Source: Natronospira proteinivora
GTDB lineage: Bacteria; Pseudomonadota; Gammaproteobacteria; Natronospirales; Natronospiraceae
NCBI RefSeq assembly: GCF_024170465.1
Contig: NZ_JALJYF010000002.1
Coordinates: 496,001 to 560,000, forward strand
Direction: 5' to 3'
Length of the DNA stretch: 64,000 nt
Shown: positions 1 through 9,297 of the stretch, piece by piece
Layout: the number at the start of each line of letters is the position of its first letter
Numbering within the stretch: the first letter of the stretch is position 1
Program-made: the position numbers and the translations under genes
The notes under the pieces: model-generated
The model's database searches: none
Seen by the model: the letters and a program-made list of their open reading frames with translations, nothing else
What the model was told of the DNA's origin: nothing

Positions 1-158
1 CGCCATTGCAAAGTCCTTTGCATGTCGTTCATTGAACCTGCCTCTTCCGTCGAGGGTAGAAAATAGGGCCTCCTGCCCGCTCCGCCACCCCCCATGCTTT
101 GGCAGAGTCCGGGATAATACTCCCATTCTACGATATTTTCTGGAGACTTGCCGGAGAC
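1..158. other. Left edge, no gene seen
   Basis: These 158 bases lie downstream of the first minus-strand gene. I see no convincing coding frame, tRNA or strong terminator. The short and long plus-strand open frames starting here are antisense shadows of the glycosyltransferase gene. Confidence 0.5.
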
Positions 159-1226
159 TTAGTGCCGCTGAGCCTGCTGAAAGTGCCCGTCAATCCAGAA
201 ACCTGTTGCCACCAGAATGACCAGAGCCACCGCGCTCACGCCCAGCCCGGGCAGGACGGAGGGCAGGACAGAGGCCAAGCCGGCGCCGAGCAGAGCCAGG
301 CCGCCACACAAGACCATCAGGGCATAGAAGACCAGGGCCGTGCCCCGGTGGCCGACGCCGGAGCGGACCAGGCGCTGATAGAAATGGCTGCGGTGGGGCC
401 GCCAGAAGGCTTCCCGATTGAGGATGCGGCGCAGCAGGGTGACGCTGGCATCCAGCCAGAAGGGGGCGAAAGGCAGCAGGGCCAGCCAGGGGGCCAGGCC
501 GGTTTCCAGAAACAGCATCAGGGCGAAGGCCCCGGCCAGAAAGCCCAGGGGGATGGCGCCGGCATCGCCCAGAAACAGCCGCGCCGGGGGGAAGTTCCAG
601 CAGAGGAAACCGGCGCAGACACCGGAGATGGCGAGACTGGCCAGGGCGATCTGGGGGGCATCCTGGATCAGGGCCAGGGCGGCGATGGCGGCGAAGCCGA
701 TCAGGCCCTGGCCGCCGGCCAGGCCGTCGGCGCCGTCCATGAAGTTGTAGAGGTTGGTCATCCAGGCCAGGCCCAGGGTGAACAAGACACCCCAGAAAAG
801 CATCCAGCCGGGGGCATCACCGAGCAGCCGGGTGGCCTCGGGGGTATCGCGCAGACTGAAGACCATGGCCGCGCAGAGCAATAGATAGAGGGACAGGCGC
901 GGGCCCACGGGCAGGGGGCGACGATCATCCCAGGTGGCAATAACCATGAGCCCGGCCGCCAGGCCCAGGGCCAGGGCCAGGACGGGGCTGCCCACGAAAC
1001 TGGACGGGATCAGCAGCAGGGTCAGGGCGAGGGCCAGGGCCATGGGCAGGCCCCCGGCGCGGACCATGGGCTCGGCATGCAGGGAGCGCTCGCTGGGGTA
1101 ATCGAGAAAGCCGAAATAACGGGCCAGGGGCCGCCAGGCGGTGCAGGCCAGGGCTGAGAAAACAGCCGCCAACAACCAGCTCAGGGGCCAGATGGCGCTG
1201 CCTTGTATGGGTAACTCCCATGGCAT
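159..1226 (-). CDS. WecA/WbpL-like phosphosugar transferase
   Basis: This 355-residue polytopic membrane protein belongs to the MraY/WecA (glycosyltransferase family 4) superfamily, which moves a sugar-1-phosphate from a UDP-sugar to undecaprenyl phosphate at the inner membrane and so starts O-antigen or capsule synthesis. Family signatures are visible: SERSLH and RAGG near residues 45-59, the Asp pair of WDDRRPLP near 100, NFMDGADGLAGG at about 161-172, GDAGAIPLG at about 220 and HRSHFYQR at 278-285. The last is typical of WecA/WbpL-type enzymes rather than MraY. The ATG follows GGAG and lies three bases after the stop of the upstream epimerase, so the two are cotranscribed. A WbpV-like epimerase beside a WbpL-like transferase suggests an N-acetyl-6-deoxyhexosamine initiating sugar. 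The exact sugar is inferred. Confidence 0.9.
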   Translation of the reverse strand: MPWELPIQGSAIWPLSWLLAAVFSALACTAWRPLARYFGFLDYPSERSLHAEPMVRAGGLPMALALALTLLLIPSSFVGSPVLALALGLAAGLMVIATWDDRRPLPVGPRLSLYLLLCAAMVFSLRDTPEATRLLGDAPGWMLFWGVLFTLGLAWMTNLYNFMDGADGLAGGQGLIGFAAIAALALIQDAPQIALASLAISGVCAGFLCWNFPPARLFLGDAGAIPLGFLAGAFALMLFLETGLAPWLALLPFAPFWLDASVTLLRRILNREAFWRPHRSHFYQRLVRSGVGHRGTALVFYALMVLCGGLALLGAGLASVLPSVLPGLGVSAVALVILVATGFWIDGHFQQAQRH

Positions 1227-1229
1227 TGG

Positions 1230-2186
1230 CTATTTCTCCTGCATGGCCTGGACCAGGCACTGATAGGTCTCGGGTGACGCCGGCAGGGCCCGGGGAGATT
1301 GAGCCAGGGCTTCGCGGCTGACCTGATTATCCACGATCAACGAGCCGGTGAGGGAATCCATCATGGCCTGACGTGCTGTGATGCGGGCGCCCAGGCGCAG
1401 CAGTGACACCGGGCAGGGCCAAAGACGGGCCGGCTTGCCCAGGCCCTCGCCCAGGGCACGGGCCATGTCCGGGGTTGAGATGGGGTGATCATCTGACACG
1501 GCCAGGGCCGGGGGCAATTGGCGAAAAGCCTCGGGGCTCAGGGCCAGGGCGGCGAGGAGGATGTGTGCCAGGTGCTCCACGCCGATCAGGCTGCGTTGGT
1601 TACGGACCCAAGCCAGGGGCAGCGGCCAGCCCCGTTCCACCGCGGCTTTGAGGCGGGCCAGGTTGCCCGGGGCGCCGGGGCCGTAAACCATGGGTGGGCG
1701 CAGACTGAGGCTGTCCAGCCGGCCCTGTTCCCGGCGCTCGGCCAGATCGGCCTCGGCCCGGGCCTTGGCTGTGCCGTAAGGGGTGGTGGGGCGGATGGGG
1801 GTGTGTTCGGTGATGGGTTCGTCGCTGGCGTTTAAGCCGTGGACGGACAAGGAGCTCATGTGGATCAGGCGCTGCACGCGGCCTTCGCAGGCCTCGGCCA
1901 GGCGGCGGGTGGCCTGGTGATTGATGGCCTCGTGGGCCTCGGCTTCGCCGGGGCCGTCCGGATGATGGGCGCGGCCGGCCAGGTGAATCACCGTGTCGAT
2001 GCCGTCCAGTGCCCTGCCCCATTCGGTGTCCGGACCGATCTCGCCCACCACCACGGATTGCTCGGCCGTCTCCGCCCCGGGTTGACGCACGGCCAGGCGC
2101 AGGGAATAGCCGGCCTGTTGCAGGGGCGGAATCAGGTGACGGCCGACAAAGCCGGTGGCGCCGGTGATCAGGATGGTCTCGGGCAT
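1230..2186 (-). CDS. NAD-dependent epimerase/dehydratase (WbpV-like)
   Basis: This 318-residue cytoplasmic protein of the extended short-chain dehydrogenase family probably makes or reduces a nucleotide sugar. The Rossmann motif GATGFVGRH is at residues 9-17, the active-site Ser lies in MSSLS near 112, and the catalytic Tyr-x3-Lys is Y137 to K141 in YGTAK. It sits immediately upstream of the phosphosugar transferase with a three-base gap, a pairing known from O-antigen loci such as wbpV-wbpL, where the epimerase-like protein completes a 6-deoxy-HexNAc donor. Plain UDP-glucose 4-epimerase activity cannot be excluded. The family call is firm and the substrate is inferred. Confidence 0.88.
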   Translation of the reverse strand: MPETILITGATGFVGRHLIPPLQQAGYSLRLAVRQPGAETAEQSVVVGEIGPDTEWGRALDGIDTVIHLAGRAHHPDGPGEAEAHEAINHQATRRLAEACEGRVQRLIHMSSLSVHGLNASDEPITEHTPIRPTTPYGTAKARAEADLAERREQGRLDSLSLRPPMVYGPGAPGNLARLKAAVERGWPLPLAWVRNQRSLIGVEHLAHILLAALALSPEAFRQLPPALAVSDDHPISTPDMARALGEGLGKPARLWPCPVSLLRLGARITARQAMMDSLTGSLIVDNQVSREALAQSPRALPASPETYQCLVQAMQEK

Positions 2187-2231
2187 TCCTTGGCTCGTTG
2201 GGTTGGTGGTGATGGGGGGATTCTAATGGGT

Positions 2232-2491
2232 ATCGCGAATAAATTCGCTCCTACGGGGTGGGGGGTCTAGCCGTAGGAGCGAATTTATTCGCGATAGGGG
2301 GATTTGGAACACGGAGGGGTGGTGTTGTTGTGGGAAGCTAGATGGAAATCGCGGCGGACGCCGCTCCCACAGGCGATGCCTGTCCCTATTTACCCCTCCG
2401 TGATCTCTGTGGATCCTCCGTGTCCTCCGTGTTCTTAAAACCAAACCCGCTACAACCGCGCACGCCAATCGCGGATGAATCCGCTCCTACG
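2232..2491. repeat. REP/REPIN cluster with CACGGAG array
   Basis: This gap holds an inverted REP pair (2232-2255 and 2272-2294, head GTAGGAGCGAAT) and a variant REP with head GTGGGAGCGGCG (2348-2370). A composite unit follows at about 2394-2491: a CCTCCGTG tandem array, then a linker containing AAACCCGCTA, then a REP at 2468-2491. GTAG or GTGG tetranucleotide heads followed by a hairpin are characteristic of REPs mobilised by REP-associated tyrosine transposases. No such gene is in this window. Confidence 0.85.
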
Positions 2492-2505
2492 GGTGGGAGG
2501 CCGAG

Positions 2506-2712
2506 CTACAATTTCCAGTGTTCGCCTCGCATGGGGCGGATGGGCCCTGGCCTGTGCAGCCGGGCGGCTTCGGTGGCGAAGCGGATATAGCGCATGCGTG
2601 CTTCCGGCGTGGGCGCTACCAGCTCAACATCCTGAGCCGAGGCCGGTTGCTGCGGCGGCCATTCCGCGGCCGCTTTCAGAGCCTGCTTTTCTTCCTCACT
2701 CAGCCGCGCCAT
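2506..2712 (-). CDS. Small hypothetical protein (68 aa)
   Basis: I do not recognise this 68-residue soluble protein, but it looks real. Its ATG is preceded by GGAG at seven bases. It opens with a charged helix (MARLSEEEKQALKAAAEW), has a proline-rich middle and an Arg-rich tail, and its composition does not look like translated repeat DNA. It has no signal peptide, membrane segment or Cys. It is flanked on both sides by REP clusters and lies between surface-polysaccharide genes. No function is proposed. Confidence 0.6.
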   Translation of the reverse strand: MARLSEEEKQALKAAAEWPPQQPASAQDVELVAPTPEARMRYIRFATEAARLHRPGPIRPMRGEHWKL

Positions 2713-2792
2713 ACCAAGACTCCAAGGTCGTCAATTCATCCTGCTTTTCAAATAGAGTTTAGCGTGTTTGTTTAAGCTGTGGGAGCGGCGTG

Positions 2793-2902
2793 CCCTCCGT
2801 GATAAAAAACCAAACCCGCTACAGCCGCGCACGCCAATCGCGGATGAATCCGCTCCTACGGGGTGAGGGGTCTAGCCGTAGGAGCGGATTTATCCGCGAT
2901 TC
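2793..2902. repeat. Composite repeat unit plus REPIN
   Basis: A truncated CCTCCGTG array leads into the AAACCCGCTA linker and a REP at 2837-2861. An inverted REP follows at 2877-2901, so the two form a REPIN downstream of the glycosyltransferase gene. The stretch from the linker through the first REP is nearly identical to 2434-2491, which suggests recent duplication. Confidence 0.85.
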
Positions 2903-2911
2903 AGGGGTGGA

Positions 2912-3676
2912 CTAGCCGAGGTATTTGAAGGCGGCGCGGGTGGCGTAGTTGGCTAAATGCCAGAGGCTGGCGGAGGCGGAGAGGCCTTCGTGGTCCCGGT
3001 AGAGGCGCCAGGTGTTGTAGAGGGCGGAGAACTTGTTATCCGACAGCGAACCGGGGCGCTTGCAGATGGTGGCTACGGGGCTATCCACCACGCCATGGGC
3101 CCAATCGGTGCGGCGCAGCAGTTTGAGCCAGAGGCCGAGATCCTGGCGCTTGCGGATCTCGGGCATGTAGACCCGGCCGCCGAAGGCCTCCCGATCATAC
3201 AAGGCGGTGGAGGTGGCAATGATGGTGGCGTTGAGCAGGCCCCGGTAATGGATGCGGGCCTGGGGGGTGATGGTTTTTTCCCGGGATGGCGCGCTGTTTT
3301 CCTTGCGCAGGGTATAGGCGCCGTAGACGAAGGCCGCGCCCTGCGCTTCACAGAGGGCCAGCTGGCGTTCCAGCTTGTCCGGGGCCCAGAGGTCATCGCT
3401 GTCCAGGAAGGCGATGTAGCGACCCCGGGCCTTTTCGATGGCGGTGTTGCGGGCCACGGCGGCGCCCTGGTTTTGGGATAGATAAATGGGCCGGATGCGG
3501 GCATCGTCCTCGGCGCGGGCCGCCATGCGTTTGCGGCTGTCATCGCTGGAGGCATCATCCACCAAGATCAGTTCCCAGTCCTCCCGGGTCTGGGCCTGGA
3601 CGGAATCAATACAGGCGTCCAGGAAGGCGGCGCTGTTGTGAACCGGGGTGATGATGGAGGTGGTGGGCGTGGTCAT
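2912..3676 (-). CDS. Family 2 glycosyltransferase
   Basis: This 254-residue cytoplasmic GT-A fold glycosyltransferase is likely to add a sugar to a lipid-linked surface polysaccharide. The N-terminal start TSIITPVHNSAAFLDACIDS is typical of family GT2. The nucleotide-binding LVDDASSDDS is near residues 38-47 and the metal-binding DxD-type motif LDSDDLW is near 91-97. It lacks membrane segments. It stands alone between a REPIN and the protease terminator, near the epimerase and phosphosugar transferase, which suggests a shared envelope-polysaccharide role. Donor and acceptor cannot be read from the sequence. Confidence 0.9.
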   Translation of the reverse strand: MTTPTTSIITPVHNSAAFLDACIDSVQAQTREDWELILVDDASSDDSRKRMAARAEDDARIRPIYLSQNQGAAVARNTAIEKARGRYIAFLDSDDLWAPDKLERQLALCEAQGAAFVYGAYTLRKENSAPSREKTITPQARIHYRGLLNATIIATSTALYDREAFGGRVYMPEIRKRQDLGLWLKLLRRTDWAHGVVDSPVATICKRPGSLSDNKFSALYNTWRLYRDHEGLSASASLWHLANYATRAAFKYLG

Positions 3677-3771
3677 TGGACTCCGGCTGATATTGAAAAC
3701 GTTTCAGCGAAGGGAGGATTTTATGGGATAGCGCCGGGAATGTCTCTCTTGCGGTGGGCGGTGATGGGGGC

Positions 3772-3818
3772 TATATAAAACCGGGCCCACCGGTGATGTC
3801 GCTCACCGATGGGCCCGG
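3772..3818 (-). terminator. Intrinsic terminator of S8 protease 1
   Basis: A strong two-part hairpin pairs CCGGGCCCA with TGGGCCCGG and, inside it, CGGTGA with TCACCG. On the minus strand it is followed by TTTTATATA. It starts about 28 bases past the protease stop. Confidence 0.85.
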
Positions 3819-3846
3819 GGTTACAAGGGAAGTTTACAGGAGCCGG

Positions 3847-6800
3847 TCAGGCCCTTCGACGCAGTACAAACAGTCCGGCCAGTAGCAGCAGCCACGGCAG
3901 GGTCGGGTCCACGGGGCTGCGCCCCTCACCCAGGCTGCAACCACTGCTACTGGAGGACGACGGTGGCTCCGGCGTGGCCGGGCAATCCTCCGTGGAGACG
4001 CTGCTGGTCTCGGATTCCGCGCTGACGGATTGATCGTTCTCCGCACGGGCGCGGAAATGGAAGGTGCTGCCACACTCCAGCCCATCCAGCTCGGCACTCA
4101 GCTCACCGCTCTCGGTATGGGCATCCAGGGTGCCGGCTTCCAGGGTTTCATCCAGTGACTCACTGCTGTCACCCCATTCGAAGACCACGTTGGTCTCACG
4201 TTCCCGGGGCGCCACTTCGGCCACCAGGGTCAGGCTATCCTCGTCCCTATCGCGGGCTTCAACCTGGACGATTTCGGGTGTGGTGGGGACCATTTCGATC
4301 TCCTCGTCAGCGATGATCTGGCCTTCTTCCTGGAACTCAAAGCCGTCACCGCCGCCATCCGCAGTCTGCGACTCATAGCCGAAGCCTTCCACCCGGATCT
4401 CGGGGTAATGGGCTTCGTGGCTGACATCCAGGGTGAAGGGATCCACCCCGTCGCCGGATCCGGTCACATGATGGGGGCCCAGTTCTTCTTCATCCGCGTC
4501 CGTCGGGCTCACCAGCAGATAGAGGCTGACCGTTTCCTCAGCCAGCAGGCCCAGCAGATCACCCTGAATTTCCGCCGTTGACTGATACAGGGTCACGGTG
4601 CACTGGGGTGAGCTGCCCTCGCAGTCGATCGCATCCAGCTGGCGACTGACATAGCCGGACAGACTGGCAGACAGCTGGCGGGACTCATCCTCTTCCAGCG
4701 ACGGCGCGGTGAAGGCAAAGACCCCGTCGGCATCACTCTCGGCCGAGTAATAGCGTTCAGCGGGGCCCACCGGCTCGGCGGTGGAAACCATGGCGCCTTC
4801 CAGGGGCGTCTGGCTTTCATCCTGAATCCAGCCGGCATAGGGCTGACCTTCATCGGCCTCCATGTCATGGGCCACGGCATCATAGCTGCCGTCTTCCGGT
4901 GTGACCTCGACGGCGAAGGCCTCCACGCCGTCAGCCTCTTCCACCGTCACCTGGGTGAGGGCCGGGTTGGCGGCTTCGGCATCGTCACTGGCATCGGCCT
5001 GCTCCGGATCCACCGAGGCAATGGACGAGGCCGCCCCATCGGCGGTGACCTGGAAGCTGAAGCCATAATCCGGGGTGGCCCCAAGAACGCGCATGGCTTC
5101 GGATTCATCCACCACCAGATAGCGGCGGTCGGATTCGGTTTCCAGGTCCACGATCACATCAAAGCTGTCAGTGGCGCCGGTAGCATTGTCAGTGACCGTG
5201 ATCCGGTAGCTGCCGGCAAAGGCGCCCTCCTCGGGCACGGTGAAGCTGCCTTGCTCACCGTCTACATCCAGCTCGCCTTCCACGCCGGACACGGCGTTGG
5301 GGTCGGCCTCCACCTGGGTCTGACCACTGCCGCCAGCCACCTGAAACTCGACGGTCTCACCGGCGGCGAGGGAGGGATCGCCCATCTCTTCGCCGTCCTC
5401 GCTTTCAAAGACCACGGCCGGATGGAAGTGGTAATCTGCTTCCACCACGGGCGAGGCTTCCAGTTCCTCGTCATCGGGCAGGGCGATGGCCTTCAAAGTC
5501 AGATCCTCGTCCACCATCACGGTCTCACCGCTCTCAATCTCGTTGCCGTTGTCCGGCCCCGGGGTGCTACCGTCCAGGGTGTAGCGAATCACGGCCGGCG
5601 GCTCGGGGCCGGTGATTTGCACGGCCAACGCGCCCTCTTCTTCCACGAAGTCACCGCCATCCGGTGCCAGACTCGGCGACGGCAATTGGGTGGTAAAACC
5701 GATCTGTGAATCGTCAATCAGCAAACCGTATTGCAGCCCGAGACCGAAGCTGCTCCAGAGGCGGACCTGCCAGATACCGTTGGCACTTTCCCCCTGGAAG
5801 TCATCGATGCTCTGGGCGTCGCTGACCACGGCATCGCCCTCATTGGGCCAGCCCAGCACATAATCCAGCTCTTCACTGGGCAGGGCGCCGGCGCTGTTTT
5901 CACGGCCACCGACCCGAATCACCGTACCGTCGGGGGACTCGATCTCCATGCGGAATTCATCGGCCTGGCCATTGCCCTGGGCGGCGTCATAGACCAGGTC
6001 CCACTGGAAACTTCCCACCAGCTGATCGGGGCCGACAAAACGCAGGGTCTTGTACTCACTGTTGGTCTGTCCGGCACCGGGTACGGCAATGCCGTCCAGA
6101 TCCAGCTGGGTCATGCTCTGGGGACAGGCCTGTTCTTCGCCCAGGTCATAGGCGAACATCTCATCCTGCCCGGGATGGCTGAGCCAGAGCCGGTTATCAC
6201 AGGCCAGGTGAATATCGGCCTGATTGAAATCACCAAAGACAGGGTTGCCGTCACTGTCGCGCAGGGCATAAACCATCAGTGGTTCCAGCTCATCACGACT
6301 ATCCAGCACGGCCACATCGAAGGGTTCATCGCCCTCGTTGGAGACGTACAACTGCCCGGACAATGGCGCCAGGGCCAGACCGGCCACACTGTAAGACGTG
6401 TCGTGGCTGGCCAGCACCTCGCCATCGTGATTGATCTGATGGATATTGCCGTCGGCACCACCGGCCCAGAAGACCCGTTCATAAGGATCATGGGTGACGG
6501 CGCGAACCGGCTCCGGCCAGTCAGGACAGATGACTTCGCCGGTGGCACCTTCATCGGGGCGCCACTCGTGCAGACAATTCCCCGGTTCCGTCTCCAGTTG
6601 CCAGTAGCTCTCGCTGTTGACCGAATAGGTGATGGCGGCCGGCCAGGCATCGTCGCTCAACCAGTCCACCGTAACGACATCACCGGTGGCCGAGAGGGTC
6701 TCGATATCAAAGCCATGCAGTTCATTGCCCTCGCCCTGCTGTTCGGCGGTTCCCAGCCATAGCTCGCCGAGATGCTGATCCCGCCCGGCGGCGATGCCAC

Positions 6801-9150
6801 GGGCACCCGACAGGCCGGTATCGGCCTCACGCTCGGCATCCACCGCCACGGGACCGGCCAGGTCATTGATGGCCATGGGCAGGCGGGCATCGGGATGGTT
6901 GCCACTGGTCTCGCTCAATGTGAGCTCGGCAAAGGCCCAGCTGTCATCGGGCACAAAGCCCAGGGCGGTCACTTCAATCTCCTGGGATTCACCGACCTGA
7001 AGAGTGAAGCTCTGGGGGGAGACAGTGATTTCGAAATCGCTGTTGTCATTATCCACCAGGACTTCCCAGCTGCCCTCCGCCGTGGCGGTCACGGTGCGGG
7101 TCCATTCACACTGCAGGGTGCAGGCAAGCGCACTCAGATAGGGCACATTCAATTCATGCAACTCCAACTCCGCCAGTTCCGGATCGGCGGCCTCGAAGTT
7201 GTCGATGGTCTCGTCCATGACCAGCCCGGCCTGGACCGCCGCGGCCAGATCCAGGCGACCACTGCCCCGGTCGAAGATATCGGCCGGGGTCTGGCCATCC
7301 TGCTTGCGCATGGGGTCGGGCTTGGCAGTCATCATCAGGGCGGACTGAATCTCCGGGGGCGTCCAGTCCGGATAGAGCGAGCGCATCAGGGCAAGACCAC
7401 CGGCGGCATGGGGAGAAGCCATGGACGTGCCGCTGATGATATTGAAGTCGTCCTGCTCTTCGTACCAGGGGGCCAGGATATTGGTCCCCGGTGCGGCCAC
7501 ATCGGGACCGGGAATCTGGTTATAGGGTGCCTGCCCGGGACCGATGGAACTGCTGGGGCTCATCACATCGGCGGCTTCATCCACGAACACGGCTGACACG
7601 GCCTGGCTGAAGAACACCGTCGCATCGTCTTCACTGGCCAGCCAATCACGGATGGCATCGCCATCGTCGCGGTCGATCATGGCCGCTGGAATGGCATCGC
7701 TCAGCCCGCCCATGGCGATGGGGGCGCCTGGAATATCATTCACCACGATCATGGCAATGGCGCCGGCTGCTTCCAGATTGGCGGCCTTGACATCGAACTG
7801 GCATTCACCCCGAACGGCCACGCCCACGGCACCCGACAGGCTGTCATCGGGAAGTGACTCGCATGCCAGCTCATCACCCAGTTCCCCAACGTCAACAATG
7901 GACGCATCGATATCACTGTCGGGGTGGGGGTTATCACCGGGCAGGCCATTGATCTCCACCAGCTCATCGGGAATATCACTGCCCGGACCGGTAATGCTGA
8001 TCTCATGGGCCATCATGCCGTCGTGGGAGCTGTTGGCCACGGTCAGATTCCAGGGCGCAAAATTGGAGATGGTGCCGGGCTCACCGGCATTACCACCTGC
8101 GGCTGCCACCAGTACACCGGCTTCGCTCAGGGAAAGAAAGGCCTGGGCGGATTCCTCGGCATAGGGGTCACCGCCACCAAGAATCGGGCCGATGGAGAAG
8201 TTGACTACATCCACCACGCCGTCGGCCAGGATGTCTTCGGCCACATCCAGCACGCCGGTGCAGCCACCGTCACAAATCTTGAAACTGACAATGTTGGCGC
8301 GGGGGGCCACACCGGAAACAGCTTCACCGTCAGGGGTGGTCATTTCATTGCCCGCAGCGGTACCGGCCACGTGACTGCCATGACCGTCATTATCAGCGGC
8401 CCCGGAACCGGTGTAGTCATAGGCACCGATCAGTTTGTCATTGCAGGAGAGATCTTCTTCATAGTCCGGATGGTCCGGGTCACATGCCCCCAGATAATTC
8501 CCCTCTCCCAGGGGATTGTCATGTTCATAGCCATCCGCCGGGGCGGTGCCGGCAAATGAATCGTGGCCAAGGTTAACGCCAGAGTCGATGATGCCGACAA
8601 CAATCCCTTCACCCCGGGTCTCGGTAACGGCGCCTTCAACCCCTTCCCAGACATCCGTGCCACCCACATGGTCCGGGCCTGCGAACGTCAGGGGGATCAG
8701 TTCCTGTTCCTCGAATACCCGGCGCACGCCGGAGAGCCGTTCCACCTGCTCTGCCTGCAGGGCACTCATGGTGATGGCAAAGCCATTGGCGGCCAGTTGC
8801 CACTGGCGCTCGGCCTCGGCCGGCAGACCGGTCAGCTCACTGATTCTGCCCAGCACGTCTTGCTGGCGCTGTGCCAGGTGACTGCGATACACCTCCACTT
8901 CCGGAGCGTTCGCATCGAATTGCCGATCATCGCGGCTTTTGGCACTGGTGGCCATGTATCCCGCAATGCCCCCGCGATACCGTGCTGCGGGCGGCTCGCT
9001 GAGCATGACAATCCAGGTGCTGACTTCATCCGGATCGGCTGAGAGGCTGTCTTCGCTGAAGGCATGAATTGGCTGTGTGCCGCCCAGCAAGACCAGACCC
9101 AGCATGGGCAGGAGCAACAGTGAGGTAAGCTTTCGCAGTACTTGAGACAT
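3847..9150 (-). CDS. Giant secreted S8 serine protease 1
   Basis: This exported subtilase has 1767 residues from the ATG at 9150, where a signal peptide (LTSLLLLPMLGLVLLGG) begins; the open frame extends further upstream without one. An I9-like propeptide covers about 40-155. The catalytic triad is Asp189 (GIIDSG), His257 (GHGSHVAG) and Ser576 (GTSMASPH), with a PA-type insert at about 415-520. Downstream come an Ig-like domain, a propeller-like region (about 780-1010), a P/homoB-like region (about 1040-1165), a CHB_HEX-like segment with RYTLDGSTPG, more Ig-like domains and a carboxypeptidase-regulatory-like domain. The C-terminus is Ser-rich, then GCSLGEG, VDPTLP, a hydrophobic stretch and RRRA. 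It is a paralogue of the proteases at 43.4-53.0 kb and probably degrades extracellular protein while held at the surface. Domain limits are by eye. Confidence 0.93.
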   Translation of the reverse strand: MSQVLRKLTSLLLLPMLGLVLLGGTQPIHAFSEDSLSADPDEVSTWIVMLSEPPAARYRGGIAGYMATSAKSRDDRQFDANAPEVEVYRSHLAQRQQDVLGRISELTGLPAEAERQWQLAANGFAITMSALQAEQVERLSGVRRVFEEQELIPLTFAGPDHVGGTDVWEGVEGAVTETRGEGIVVGIIDSGVNLGHDSFAGTAPADGYEHDNPLGEGNYLGACDPDHPDYEEDLSCNDKLIGAYDYTGSGAADNDGHGSHVAGTAAGNEMTTPDGEAVSGVAPRANIVSFKICDGGCTGVLDVAEDILADGVVDVVNFSIGPILGGGDPYAEESAQAFLSLSEAGVLVAAAGGNAGEPGTISNFAPWNLTVANSSHDGMMAHEISITGPGSDIPDELVEINGLPGDNPHPDSDIDASIVDVGELGDELACESLPDDSLSGAVGVAVRGECQFDVKAANLEAAGAIAMIVVNDIPGAPIAMGGLSDAIPAAMIDRDDGDAIRDWLASEDDATVFFSQAVSAVFVDEAADVMSPSSSIGPGQAPYNQIPGPDVAAPGTNILAPWYEEQDDFNIISGTSMASPHAAGGLALMRSLYPDWTPPEIQSALMMTAKPDPMRKQDGQTPADIFDRGSGRLDLAAAVQAGLVMDETIDNFEAADPELAELELHELNVPYLSALACTLQCEWTRTVTATAEGSWEVLVDNDNSDFEITVSPQSFTLQVGESQEIEVTALGFVPDDSWAFAELTLSETSGNHPDARLPMAINDLAGPVAVDAEREADTGLSGARGIAAGRDQHLGELWLGTAEQQGEGNELHGFDIETLSATGDVVTVDWLSDDAWPAAITYSVNSESYWQLETEPGNCLHEWRPDEGATGEVICPDWPEPVRAVTHDPYERVFWAGGADGNIHQINHDGEVLASHDTSYSVAGLALAPLSGQLYVSNEGDEPFDVAVLDSRDELEPLMVYALRDSDGNPVFGDFNQADIHLACDNRLWLSHPGQDEMFAYDLGEEQACPQSMTQLDLDGIAVPGAGQTNSEYKTLRFVGPDQLVGSFQWDLVYDAAQGNGQADEFRMEIESPDGTVIRVGGRENSAGALPSEELDYVLGWPNEGDAVVSDAQSIDDFQGESANGIWQVRLWSSFGLGLQYGLLIDDSQIGFTTQLPSPSLAPDGGDFVEEEGALAVQITGPEPPAVIRYTLDGSTPGPDNGNEIESGETVMVDEDLTLKAIALPDDEELEASPVVEADYHFHPAVVFESEDGEEMGDPSLAAGETVEFQVAGGSGQTQVEADPNAVSGVEGELDVDGEQGSFTVPEEGAFAGSYRITVTDNATGATDSFDVIVDLETESDRRYLVVDESEAMRVLGATPDYGFSFQVTADGAASSIASVDPEQADASDDAEAANPALTQVTVEEADGVEAFAVEVTPEDGSYDAVAHDMEADEGQPYAGWIQDESQTPLEGAMVSTAEPVGPAERYYSAESDADGVFAFTAPSLEEDESRQLSASLSGYVSRQLDAIDCEGSSPQCTVTLYQSTAEIQGDLLGLLAEETVSLYLLVSPTDADEEELGPHHVTGSGDGVDPFTLDVSHEAHYPEIRVEGFGYESQTADGGGDGFEFQEEGQIIADEEIEMVPTTPEIVQVEARDRDEDSLTLVAEVAPRERETNVVFEWGDSSESLDETLEAGTLDAHTESGELSAELDGLECGSTFHFRARAENDQSVSAESETSSVSTEDCPATPEPPSSSSSSGCSLGEGRSPVDPTLPWLLLLAGLFVLRRRA

Positions 9151-9228
9151 GATGGACTTCCAACTGAATAGGGACCGAGGGCGGGATACGTTCCGGCAGA
9201 GCCTTGACGCCCCCGGCTGAATCACAAG

Positions 9229-9260
9229 GGGGATGGAGCGGTCTTCACCGCCCCATCCCC
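9229..9260 (-). terminator. Hairpin between propeller lipoprotein and protease 1
   Basis: GGGGATGGAGCGGT pairs with ACCGCCCCATCCCC around a CTTC loop. The minus-strand sequence after it lacks a good T-run, so it may only partly stop transcription from the lipoprotein gene into the protease gene. Confidence 0.5.
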
Positions 9261-9297
9261 TGCTTTGATGATCAAGCAACGCTTGTTCAATGGGGGT

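Noticed and set aside
99-884. Long plus-strand frame opposite the WecA-like gene
   Set aside because: Gln- and Gly-rich low-complexity translation, antisense to a gene with clear family motifs.
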